A stretch of 64,000 nucleotides of DNA from positions 1,488,001-1,552,000 of the forward strand of contig JAGMWG010000009.1 in assembly GCA_020744225.1 (NCBI GenBank), given 5' to 3'. The DNA comes from Paraphoma chrysanthemicola. Its lineage: Eukaryota > Ascomycota > Dothideomycetes > Pleosporales > Phaeosphaeriaceae. The notes under the pieces are model-generated. The model saw nothing but the letters and a program-made list of their open reading frames with translations. It was not told the DNA's origin and searched no databases. The position numbers and the translations under genes were made by a program. Below, piece after piece: positions 11,475-22,010 of the stretch (positions are counted from its first letter, which is position 1; each line of letters begins with the position of its first letter).

Positions 11475-13020
11475 ATGAAGTGGTCAACTCTCGCAACCGC
11501 GGCCATTGTGCCTCTGGCCTCTGCCTCGGGCTTCACACACGCCGAGTATGCCTCCGGCGAGGTCATGGACCTCATGATGTCCTCGAAAGAGGCAGCATGG
11601 GCCAAGCACCGCGCTGCTGGCGACTACGACAGCAAGAAGTGGAACGGCTTCCACAAGAAGCGCGCCAACAAGAACAAGATCGAGTGCAAGAACGGTCGTG
11701 TTGAGGCTGTCGTCGGCGATGCTGATCAGACATACAAGGCAAGTTGAAACCTCGCCTATTCTTGATATAATTGCTAACTTTCCACAGTGCAAGAACATCG
11801 ACTTGTATGACTTCAAGACGCACGAGGAGCTTGGTGATGCCGTTGGCGAGGGTTCCGGCTCATGGGGCTGGAGCTACAAGGGCCGCGAGTTCATTGCCAT
11901 TGGCCAGACCTACGGTGCCTCGTTCTCAGAGGTTACCAAGGACGGCCAGCTTGAGTACCTCGGACGCCTGCCAGCTCAGAATGACTCTGTCATTTGGCGC
12001 GAGATGCAGGTCCTCAAGAACACCCTCATCATTGGATCTGAGGGTATCGGCCACGGCATCCAGTTCTTCGACCTGAAGAAGCTGCTCAAGCTCTCCCCGA
12101 AGAACCCCAAGACCTTCGACATCAAGACCGACATTGCGTGGATCAACATCGAGCAAGGTATCAAGGGCCGTTCCCACACAGTTCGTGCCAACGAGGAGAA
12201 GAACTATGCCGTTGCTCTCGGCTGCGGTGGCCGCCCTGGCCGCAACGACACCTGCCGCGGTGGCCCCATCTTCATCAACACTGATGACATCACTAAGCCG
12301 TACGTCGAGGGCTGCGCAGCCCAAGACGGCTACACCCACGACGCTCAATGCATCGTGTACCGTGGACCTCACAAGAAGTACTACGGCCGTGACATTTGCT
12401 ACGGTTACAACGAGGACACCCTCACCATCTATGATGTGACCAACAAGAAGGGCGTCAACGCTTCATCCATCATTTCTCGCACCCCATACGTCGGAGCTTC
12501 TTACACCCACCAAGGCTGGGTCACCGACGAGTACTGGCAGACGCACATCGTCATGGACGACGAGCTCGACGAGGGCCAAATCGACCCCAACCGTACCGCA
12601 CCCAACTCGCCCGCCAAGGACGGCTTCGCAGTCACCTACATCTGGGATATCCAGAACCTCGAAGCCCCCAAGGTCACTGGCTACTACAAGGCTACTACCC
12701 GCATGGTCGACCACAACCAGTTCGTCTGGGACGGCCTTGCGCACCAGTCCAACTACCAGTCCGGTCTCCGCATCCTCGATGTCAGCTCTATCCCCCGCCA
12801 CCCCGACGGCTCCAAGGTCGAGGAGATTGCGTACTTTGACGTGTTCCCCGGTGACGACGCGAAGCCCGGCGGCGGTGATGCGCTCTGGGATGCGGGTACC
12901 TGGTCGCACTGGACTTTCCCCAACAGCGGCTACACCGTCATCAACACGATCGATCGTGGTGCGTTTGTTGTTAAGCCCAAGTGGGGACGCGGCAAGGGCA
13001 AGTACTACGGCCAGCATTAG
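11475..13020 (+). CDS. Secreted LVIVD / choice-of-anchor-B beta-propeller protein
   Basis: Exons 11475-11738 and 11788-13020 encode 498 residues. The 49-nt intron has a non-canonical GC donor (AAG then GCAAGT), a TGCTAAC branch site and an ACAG acceptor; using it restores CKNIDLYDFKTHEELGD, the expected start of the propeller. A signal peptide (MKWSTLATAAIVPLASASG) directs secretion. The body has repeated short blocks ending in Asp-rich turns (FDLKKLLKLS, FINTDDITKPYVEGC, IYDVTNKKGV, IWDIQNLEAPKV, ILDVSSIPRH), typical of LVIVD propellers; fungal members are often labelled regulatory P domain proteins. Several cysteines (GCGGRPGRNDTCRGG, GCAAQ, DICYG) suggest disulfides. Enzymatic activity is not known for the family. 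Confidence 0.88.
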
Positions 13021-13516
13021 AAGAAGCTGGGTAATGAAAAGTGGTAATGATATAGCCATGAAAAAGTAATGAATGCATAATACTTCACACAACTAAACAT
13101 GATCTTATACACTTGTGTCCTTTACTCACAGTATTCTGGCCTCGAAGTGATGCCCCATTGGACTTGTGACTTTTAAGGTCACATAAAAAGGTTGTAAACA
13201 ACCTTTTCATTTGACATTGTATCATGCATCCCGCAGATGTTATTGTGACCGAAGCAATTCTACAAGCCGAACGGCTGCGAAGGTCTACCAGGACATCATG
13301 TTCGCAATTCCGCCCCCACCGACCATGGGTAGGGGTATCTCGCATCGAATACGAGCAACCAACCAACCAAACCCCATGTGGCTGAAACCAATCAACAAGA
13401 CCTTCATCCTCAACCCCACCTCCCACCCACATCCGCACACACCCAGACTCAATGCCCAACCAGCCTCACAACCCATCCCCCACTCCCAAATCAATGAGCA
13501 CGCTCAAAACACAACC
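13021..13516. other. Intergenic region, promoter of membrane protein gene
   Basis: No gene seen. An in-frame extension upstream of 13517 exists but reads Pro/His/Thr-rich sequence from CA-rich leader DNA, so it is treated as untranslated. A near-palindromic AAAAAGGTTGT / ACAACCTTTTC pair lies near 13186-13207 and may be the 3' end hairpin of the preceding gene. Confidence 0.45.
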
Positions 13517-15179
13517 ATGGCAAATGCGGACGTCTTCCACGGCTCAGCAAGCAAATTCCTAACCCGCGCCATTACACAATTCTACGCCAACAAACTCCAA
13601 TTCCATCGCCATATCCTCGGACTCTTCGCAGCATTCAACATCACATGCCTCATCGGGAAACTGTACTGGCACTACGCCACGGGGCGGTACGATTGCACGC
13701 CGCTGGATTTCTGGAGCTTGGTGTACGCATGGACAGCGCGATTTATCTGGGTTTTCTTGTTCCGTGAACCAGATCGCTTTTTCGGGATTTTGAGGCCGAG
13801 TTGGAAGTATCAGTCACTGGTTGTGGGGACGGTGGAAATGACGACGGTGCCGGGGGTAGTTCTGCATGTCTTTGCGCTAAAGAGGGCGAGGGTCGAGGCG
13901 AGGGATGTGTATGCTGGTGTTGTGAATGCGGTTGCGGCGTTGGGGTTTTGGGTGCTGCTTACGGGGGTGGTGCATTGGATGGCGTGGGTGTTCTTGGGGA
14001 GGGAGGGGGGTGGGGTGTTTGAGCCTGTTGTAGGGATGGGTGATGCTCCGATCGTGGCGGTGAATAATACGCCATATTTGGACGAGCCGTTTGATGGAGC
14101 CGTGGGTTCGACAGCAGGGGGAGGATATTTGTCGGCTGTGTATGCGAAACAAAGAGATGGGAGTGGGATGGGAGGTGTTATGGCAACGAGGCAAAATTCG
14201 ACTGGCGAAGAGGCTACGCGAAGCACCAATGAGGAGAGTAACAATGAGCAGAATGGTCAGGTTTCGGACCGCAGTAGACGCTGCGAAACTGTTGCGAAGT
14301 TCAATTACATGACACAGGCGCATGCTGGCGGGCACTCCTGGTGGTCACAACCGATTATTCCGGTGACGCTGGCCACATGCGGGACTGTTATACTTATCCT
14401 GCTCATGATCCTGATACACGATGACCGCAAGCTGCCACAAAAGCCTTCTCCGTAAGTCCACTACTTCAAAGTCATGCGGTAAATACCATGCTGATCTCGC
14501 GCACAGAACCATCAAGAAAAGCCTCTACCTCCCACTCGGCATGTACCTCACATCCTTCTACGCCCTCAAACACCGCACCCGTGCTTCACTCTTCGAAACC
14601 TTCGACACGCCCGTTCCAGAACCATGGAAACGACTCTTTTCAATCCTGCCCACAGCCCCGGCCTTCAGAAATAACCTTACCGGCGAAGTCACGCTGACTG
14701 ACCCACGAAACCGAGCAATGTCTGTTGGAAAGTCGGGGAGTTCTTCATGTGTTGACAGCAACGCGTACATCAAAGCATACAACTCCACACCACAACCCTG
14801 CACGTCATACTGGGGACATCTCGGCCGCGAAAACACTACTAACCTCCGCATCCGGCCCGCCACGTTTCGCATCGGCTTCTTATGTCTCTGCATCTTCCTT
14901 GTCGTCAAGGGCTACTGGAACACCTTCTTCACATACAATCCACCAAACCTAGGCATCATCCGCTTGATCCCAAATCTTCCGCACAAGGATATCGAGCGGG
15001 CAGAGCGAGTCGTGAGGATATGGCAAGTGCTTGTATTCTCGGGATTCGTGGTGTTGTTTGTGAATTTCTTGTATGTGGGATTCATGATTGTGAGTGTGCT
15101 TGTGCTTTGGGGACATGTGATTCTGAAGTATGCGGAGCGGGAGAATAGGGAGGGTGAAGGGAGGATTAGACTTGAATGA
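13517..15179 (+). CDS. Multi-pass membrane protein, function unknown
   Basis: Two exons, 13517-14451 and 14507-15179 (intron GTAAGT...ACAG, 55 nt), give 535 residues. About seven hydrophobic segments are visible: near residues 33-55, 66-84, 96-116, 130-160 (a long one, possibly two), 283-305, and in exon 2 one starting RIGFLCLCIFLVV and one starting VLVFSGFVVLFVNFL. A long hydrophilic loop (about residues 165-280) is Gly/Ser/Asn-rich. No enzyme motif was recognised. It could be a fungal-specific transporter-like or scaffold protein. The start was placed at the first ATG followed by folded-looking sequence (MANADVFHGSASKFL). Confidence 0.75.
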
Positions 15180-15273
15180 GAGACAGTAGATATGTTGATG
15201 AGGAAATTTCAACGGGAATGAAAGCCCTTCTCACGAGTACATCAGCCCACAGTACTACTGCACATAGTGTCAG

Positions 15274-17649
15274 CTAGATAAGCTGCACTTCTCTCGGCTC
15301 GACATCATCGAACTCAGCGATCAAAGCCCGATCCCCAATCCTCCCCATGCCCAAGCGCTTGAACACTCCTGGTCTATCCTCGACTTCCTCCACATATAAA
15401 ACATCCAACACTGGCTCCGACGTCTTTAGCCACAAGCCATGACGCAGCCAGCGCGTCGACACAACAAATGCATACACCGCAACACCGTAGTCGTCACACA
15501 TGCCAGGATGCTGAGCGGCGGTTTGCTCCATCGAAGCCCATCCCGCAATGATCTCAGATCGGAAAGCTGAACATACTGCGCGCCAGTTGCTAGTCTTGGG
15601 GACTGGGGCGTACGCGGTGGATAGCGCGGCGCGTTTGAGATTGTCTTCACTTTCGAGATAGCCGCGAATGTGGACGACGTGGAATTTTGCACGGAGGTGG
15701 AGACAGGCGGACATATTCGTCGGGTCGAATTGCGGAGGTGCAATGTCGTGACTTGATGGTCGCAGATGATGACCATCTTGGACCACGTAGTCTGGTACTT
15801 GGTGTTGTTTCTTCTGCGCAAAGCATATTCCCGTCATCGTAAAGCCAGGCTTCGTTCCTGATACCTTGCCAGGCCAGCGAACAGGCGTCATAAGCGATGC
15901 CCAAGACCAAGATGGCACACGGTCGACTTTATCCGTGCATGGCGATGCAGTGTGCTCTTGTTCCCACAATAATCCGTGATGAATATCGCGAAGCCATAAG
16001 CCCGCAGCATACACTTCCTCCTCTTCTCCATCACGCCTTAGTATCACACCTGTCTGCCTCGAAAGTATCGGCTCAACTTCTTTCGCTAAACCTGCGACAG
16101 CCAAAATCCGATCCATTTCCGGTTTCGTCAAATGCTGGCCCGAATACACTTCGAGCGCATGATACCAAAATCCCAGGATATCCTCATTCGAGTGATGAAA
16201 ACTCGCTTTGAGCTGTAAATGCGCCCTCAAATCCTCACTCGTCCGATGATACACAATCTGCGCCTGGTCGTCCGCCCGCGGCAATTCCTCCTGACATTCA
16301 TAGAACAAGCCAGCGGGGGTGTACCATAATAGCCGCTTGCTTAGGAGCCATTCTTGTAAGATCCAGCCGCGGCGGAAGAGGATGCTTGATCGGACTTGCG
16401 ACATGTATTCGTCGACGAGTGCGGTGCGGCGTTTATATGCGTAGAACTCTCCGCGTACGACGCCGAGTTTGTCACGATATGGTAGACTCGCGATGTGAGA
16501 TGTCCATGGTGCTGTAGTAGCAGAGTAAGGATGCATGAGTCCGCCGCTCATGTCTTCTGCTGTGCCGGCAAGTGTGAAGAGCGAAAATTGGTAGTACTGC
16601 GCCATGTTGGGTGCTTCGCGGCGCCAGTCGGCGAGGTCGTCGCCTTGCTGGATAATGCAGATGGAGTCGATCCAGATGTACTTGACGTTCAGTTTCTGGG
16701 CGATTAGGAAGGCATCGCGGAAGAGTTGGGGCAAGGGGCCAAAGTCGCCGCCGAGGATGCGTTGCTCGTAGTTTGAAGTAGTGGTGATACATTGCCCGGT
16801 GTGTTCATTCCAGCGATGCGTTAGAGTAATGTATGCGCCGCGAAGGCCTTCGGTCTGGCGGAGGTAGAGTCGTTGCTGGCCGTCCTCTTGAGCTACCTCG
16901 ATGACTCGTGTGGGCAGTGGCGCATGGTATGGATCAATTTGGATTGAGCCCGATACCGTCTCGTTACATTTTGCGTGCGAGCTACATCCTTTGATCCAGC
17001 TCTGCGCTGTGTCGTAGTGAGAGTCGGATGATGGATCGTCCCCAATGTATCGGCCAAGTACATCATCTGTCAAAGCTGCCGCACTGCCTGGATTTAGTGA
17101 TCAGCTGGGACCGGCTATGTATAAGTTGAATATCTACACACCGGCATCCGCTGCAAGACATATTTCATGCCCTGACATATTCCTCATCCCGCTGAAACGA
17201 TCACCAAGTTCAATCATGATCCGATTTGCACGCATCCCCGTCGATCCGGCGTTTCGATTCTCCTCTCTGTAGCTCTCTGAAACCGTCATGTGAACATATA
17301 AATCAGGATTCGTCACCGTCTTTCCTGGCATGATCGCATGGGTGTAGAAGTACTCGGGCTTCTCGACATCCTTTACGGCGTCGCGTAATAGTGAGCAGAA
17401 AGTGCATCCGCCCTCTGCGCTGCTTTCAACGTCTCGCATCAGGTAGCCTTTGCGTCGGGACGAGGTCCGAGCGAAGGCCTGAATGTCAAAAGCTTGACAG
17501 CGACTGCAGAGCGAAGTGTCCGTTGCAGCAGTAGCATTGTTCGCTGTGACTTGGAGGCCTTGGGCCTCGGCAGTCCACGGGTCGTGATATATTTCTGCAT
17601 CACCATGGATTGTGGTGAGCGAGATTGCGCTTGCGATGCGACGAAGCAT
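15274..17649 (-). CDS. HET-domain (heterokaryon incompatibility) protein
   Basis: Exons 17649-17142 and 17087-15274, with a 54-nt GTGTGT...CAG intron, encode 773 residues. The HET domain lies at about residues 240-390, with the motifs YITLTHRWNEHTG, NVKYIWIDSICIIQQGDD and an RRGWILQEWLLSKRLLWY stretch. The N-terminal 170 residues have a CSRCQAF and GCTFCSLL pair, a cysteine arrangement common in front of fungal HET domains. HET proteins trigger cell death after fusion of genetically different hyphae; they are fast-evolving and often sit near accessory gene blocks. The start is the ATG before LRRIASAIS; in-frame sequence further upstream lacks an ATG. Confidence 0.88.
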
Positions 17650-18059
17650 GATGCGTGGACATGCTGATGATAACGATGAGGCTGACCGAGGCTGTTGTGT
17701 TGAAATGGTTCGGTTCGCATTTCTCGTATTGCGGGCCGGATTGGGGCGGCTGCTGAAACTCGACTTCAAGCCTCTCCAACTCGTCCATCATCTTCGTCCG
17801 ACAATCCAACTCGAAGCTGGTTCAGTATTACCATCGGGACTGTGTTCTTGATGGTTGAAAAGAAACAGAAATTTCACGACCGTCTTGAAAGGGCAGAGAA
17901 TAGAACCACAACGCCTAGATTTGTTCTTGCCCCTACTCTCGCACTAATGTAGCTGCCTGCAACACGCATGAGAAGAAATAGCACACACTTCTTCCTTCCC
18001 AGGCGACATATCCACGAAGTACGAACCAGTTTCGTACCCTGTACTTTCTGCTTAATTCA
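17650..18059. other. Intergenic region between HET gene and P450
   Basis: Promoter side of the HET gene and 3' flank of the P450 gene; both are on the minus strand. No further gene is seen. Confidence 0.5.
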
Positions 18060-19745
18060 CTATCTATCATTCTCTAAATCTTCGACTGTCACTTGCAAAG
18101 CGCGATGTGCTTTGCATGACTTCAGGCACCATATGCCTACGCTATCCCCATCTTTCCTTGGGTGAAGGGCAACGTCGATATCAGCGTCCGGCTTTGGTGA
18201 CACCTCCCAACCACCAGCCTTGCTCGTCGTGGCGCGAGGCCAGACTCCAGCTGTAGGAATGACATCATACTGCATTATGATCATAGCTGTAAAGCCTAGA
18301 ATGATCGTCGTTGCAAGGTGCCGGCCAGGACATAAGCTGGATCCGCCTCCGAATGCACGAAATGCTGCCGCTGGAATTCTTTTGTCAGGCTTCAGGAAGC
18401 GTGTGTGGTCAAATTCGCCGGAATTGACGCCCCACACAGAAGTGTCACTATGCTGGACAGGTCCTGACATCATGATCATTCCACCTTTCTTCAAAAGATA
18501 TTGGCCATCAAGCATGTGATCTTGCATGACTAAACGAGCTGACGTACCGACTGTGCGGAACCGTAGAACTTCACGGAACGTCGCCAAGAGCGTAGGACAA
18601 CTGCTGTCAAGTGCTGCAGCGTCGATACTGAAGATATGTGCGTCATACGGAGAGGTAGAGTCTTTTGTGATAGCTGAAATCTCCTTCCTACAGCTCTGAA
18701 GGATGGTTGGATCTGAGTAGACATGGTAGATCATCCAGAAGCATGTCGGGACGATGTTGGTCAGCAGAGCAATGCAGCCGCCGAGCTCGAACCGGGCAAT
18801 ATCGGGCAGAGGAATCTGGTTCTTTGCGTTGAAGTCGTAGCGTGCCTTAATGACGCCGGCCCCTTGCAGATGACTCTTGTTTCTGAAGTACTGCTCAAAG
18901 GCGCTCACTAGGTCCTCTCGTGCTCGTACAGTCTTCTTGAGGAATTTCGACATTCCACTGGCCATGAAGATGAGACCGCTCTCGAAAGTCCTGGAATATA
19001 ATTAGTAATGGCCGCAATGTAAGTGCCCGATCAGATTACCAAAAGCTTCTCTCTGTCTCAAAGTTACGGAACGGATTTTCGGGACCGTAAACCGTATCTG
19101 TGGTAATCAAGCCAACCTCGTGCTTAATCCACTCAAAAAGACCAAACTCTTCAATGTTCTTTGAAGTCTTTGCGTGGTCCAAGCATGAAGTTATGGCGTC
19201 AGCCACAGCCGCATTCATGGCTTCCATCGCGGGACTATTGGGAGATAACTCAGCGTGCAACGTCTTGTGAAATGCAGTGGCGTACCCGCCACTACCTTTC
19301 CCTCCATACTCGTCCGAGTCTACTATCTCATTTGCAATCATACTGGCGCCAGATATGTTGAACGCAGCTCTGACTTTGAGGGCCTCGAAAGACAAAACCT
19401 TGGTTTGCCGTTGTACAGCCTGTAGAAGCGAGATGGAGTTGACGACATACATGCGGACTCCTGGCAGCCGCAGTGTGTATATGGGAAGATTGTGCTGATC
19501 TCTGCGACACTCTAGTATAAGCATTTCTGTCTCCCAAATTATTCGTGAGATTGACTCGAAGCTTACCTCAAGCTGATGAAATACATCGACTTCTTCTTTA
19601 TCATCCCTATAACAGGACTTATGAAAGGAAGAACGCTGTCTAAAACGGGTGGCTCAGTGGGATCTTGTTTCCATTGGAGGAGCCAACGTAGCAAGACATA
19701 GGCAACAACAAGAATAGAAACCATGAATTTGATGTCAAAAGGCAT
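18060..19745 (-). CDS. Cytochrome P450 (CYP7/8-like fungal type)
   Basis: Three exons, 19745-19567, 19501-19040 and 18990-18060, give 523 residues. The N-terminal anchor is a single hydrophobic helix (KFMVSILVVAYVLLRWLL). Exon 1 ends SLR and the acceptor was placed so that it runs into DQHNLPIYTLRLPGVRMYVV, the family pattern; a nearer acceptor would break the frame. The I-helix lacks the usual A-G-x-x-T and reads IALLTNIVPTCFW, as in CYP7/CYP8-type enzymes. The ExxR is EVLR, and the haem loop is FGGGSSLCPGRH with the cysteine ligand. It likely sits in the ER and hydroxylates a hydrophobic, perhaps sterol- or terpenoid-like, substrate. It opens the run of tailoring genes to 33.3 kb. Confidence 0.9.
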
Positions 19746-20633
19746 GTTGACGTGTTTCAGCGAAGCGGTAAATCAAATTTCGGGATATCGCAATGCCAGA
19801 CAGTTCTAAGGCTGGCCTGTCAAGGAGACTCTAGTTCTAAGTACTGCCATTCATGACTCTGCCGTCCATGATTCTACCAATGGCGACGCATTTACCGCTA
19901 TATCATGCCCCCAAGCCGATTGTAAATAGGTCTCCTAGCTTGCACTACACCCTGGTCTCTCCAAATGAGGACTCTCCCCCCATAGGCTTTTCGAGGGAAC
20001 ACAATGCATACTACGTAGTCGTGTCTCAACCGGCAAAACTGGGCATACATCCTCCCGAAGCTGTGCCGCATGCAATCAAATGCCCTTTGCAAATTGTGAG
20101 TGACATCGTCGTGCTGCTACTGCGTGGCGCAGTCACGCTCTTTTGCGACTGGCCTGGAAACCCACCGCACGCATCCTTCGGAGACCGAGCTCGTGCCTGC
20201 ATTGCATTGCATCGCCAAGTCTTGCAAGGGCTCCCTTGCGTTTGCACAATAGAATGTGGGTAATTTGCCGAGAATTGTCCAGACTGCAGCGGACATCATA
20301 TCGGTGCCCACTCCATCGGGACGTCTGTTGTTTGCACGGGCAAGTGGAAGTGCTGCGCCGCATAGCGGTACAACCAACCATTCACCAATCCTCGTTTGGT
20401 GGCTCCACCGGGTTGCTGCATATGTTACGGTGGATAAATTGCCCGGCTCCGCCTACCTTGGAGATTAATGGGTGTAACGACTAGCCTGTTTTCAATCGGC
20501 GCTAACGACCACGCCGCGTTCGACGCAAACACATCACGCAACAGAGGCCCAGTCGCTAGGGAATTCACATTTCTGAGGGATTTGGTGAGATTCAGTATCC
20601 TTCTTGGTCCCAGACGCATCGTCTTCCGTCGAC
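19746..20633. promoter_or_regulatory. Divergent region between P450 and dehydrogenase
   Basis: Upstream sequence of both the minus-strand P450 and the plus-strand dehydrogenase, which diverge here. No gene is seen. Several short frames overlap on both strands without recognisable domains. A shared promoter is possible. Confidence 0.5.
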
Positions 20634-21737
20634 ATGGCTTCGCTGGACCCCGTCGTGGTCCTTGGAGGCTGCGGAAGCTTGGGGCACCACATCGTCAAAA
20701 AGCTCTTCGAGGCAGGAGCCAAAGATGTCACCGTTTTCGATGTCAACATCAGCCATCACATCGTTCCGAACGCCAAGTACGTCAAAGGGAGCATCCAAAG
20801 TTCCGAGGAAGTCTTTCAGCTTCTGCAGCGCATTAAACCTCTCACCATCTTCCACACGGTTTCGCCATCGATGTTGGGCCAAAAGAACACAAAAGAGGTC
20901 TTCGACAACGTCAACATTAAAGGTACCGAGAATTTACTCGACAATATCCATAAAGTTGGTGCTACGAAAGCGCTCGTCTACACCTCATCTTCGTCAGTAA
21001 TCCATAACAACGTCACCGACCTGGTCTTCGCAACCGAGGATGCCCCGTACTGCCCAGCCTCTGAACAGACAGTTTACTATACCACGACAAAAGCTGTGGC
21101 GGAGAAACTGGTTCTGGATGCCAACAGAACAAATGGACTGCTCACTGCCGCCATCCGTGGCTGTCTTCTCTTTGGCGAGGACGACAACGTTATGCCAACG
21201 CAGATCGGAAGCGCAAAGTCAGGTCGAGGCAGGCTGCAAGTTGGAGATGGCAAGAACATGTGTGATTGGACTTATAACGGGAACTCTGCTCAAGCCCATA
21301 TCCTCGCTGCCAAAGCCTTGGTCACAATCGACACTAACAGCCCGCCACGACCCGAGGATGAGGACACAAGGGTTGATGGCGAAGCTTTTGTCATTACCAA
21401 CGATGAGCCATGGCCCTTTTGGAAATTCATTCGCACCGTTGGAGCAACTGCTGGCTACCCGACTAGAGACGAAGATGTCTGGGTGCTACCGCCGTGGCTC
21501 TTCTACGCATTGGCAGTCACCGCAGAATGGAGCGTATGGGCAATCAGCCTTGGTCAGCGAGAGTCACAGCTAAATAGAGTCATGGTCAGATATTTGACCA
21601 TGACTAGAACATTCGATATATCCAAAGCGAAAAAGAGGTTAGGCTATCGTCCACAAGTCAGCATTGAGGAAGGCATCCAGAGGGCTGTTCGTGCGTATAT
21701 GGCAAGCCATCCTGAGGATGCAAAGAAACAGGACTGA
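20634..21737 (+). CDS. 3-beta-HSD / Erg26-like NAD(P)-dependent dehydrogenase
   Basis: Single exon, 367 residues, starting at the ATG of MASLDPVVVLGGCGSLGHHIV. The Rossmann motif GGCGSLG and an acidic FDVN at the end of beta-2 favour NAD. The catalytic YxxxK is YYTTTKAVAEK, after SSSSVIHNN. A later hydrophobic region (LPPWLFYALAVTAEW) is typical of the 3-beta-hydroxysteroid dehydrogenase / sterol-4-alpha-carboxylate 3-dehydrogenase family. In ergosterol synthesis such an enzyme oxidises the 3-hydroxyl during C4 demethylation; copies in metabolite clusters oxidise a terpenoid or steroid alcohol. Its position between a P450 and an ABC exporter supports a tailoring role. The housekeeping Erg26 role cannot be excluded from sequence alone. 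Confidence 0.9.
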   Translation: MASLDPVVVLGGCGSLGHHIVKKLFEAGAKDVTVFDVNISHHIVPNAKYVKGSIQSSEEVFQLLQRIKPLTIFHTVSPSMLGQKNTKEVFDNVNIKGTENLLDNIHKVGATKALVYTSSSSVIHNNVTDLVFATEDAPYCPASEQTVYYTTTKAVAEKLVLDANRTNGLLTAAIRGCLLFGEDDNVMPTQIGSAKSGRGRLQVGDGKNMCDWTYNGNSAQAHILAAKALVTIDTNSPPRPEDEDTRVDGEAFVITNDEPWPFWKFIRTVGATAGYPTRDEDVWVLPPWLFYALAVTAEWSVWAISLGQRESQLNRVMVRYLTMTRTFDISKAKKRLGYRPQVSIEEGIQRAVRAYMASHPEDAKKQD

Positions 21738-22010
21738 AAAGGCGATACTGGAGGGTGACTTCAGATAGATCAACAGTGATGCAAGCTTGCTTGCCCTGGT
21801 CGATGCTCGATTCATTATCTACCCGTTTTTCATGTGGTCAATACCAAGATGCAGACTCATTAGCAGTTTCCTTGATACTACACAAAGGGCCGCAGTCTCT
21901 CTCAACGCAATCATCTTTGTACTAGATCTACATGACCCCAAATCCCCGATGTCAAGGCTTATAATGAAAATATGGTGTATTTCCATGCTTCCCAAGAGCT
22001 TCATAGGCCA
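21738..22010. other. Convergent 3' flank of dehydrogenase and ABC transporter
   Basis: The two genes end facing each other. No gene or strong hairpin is seen. Confidence 0.5.
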
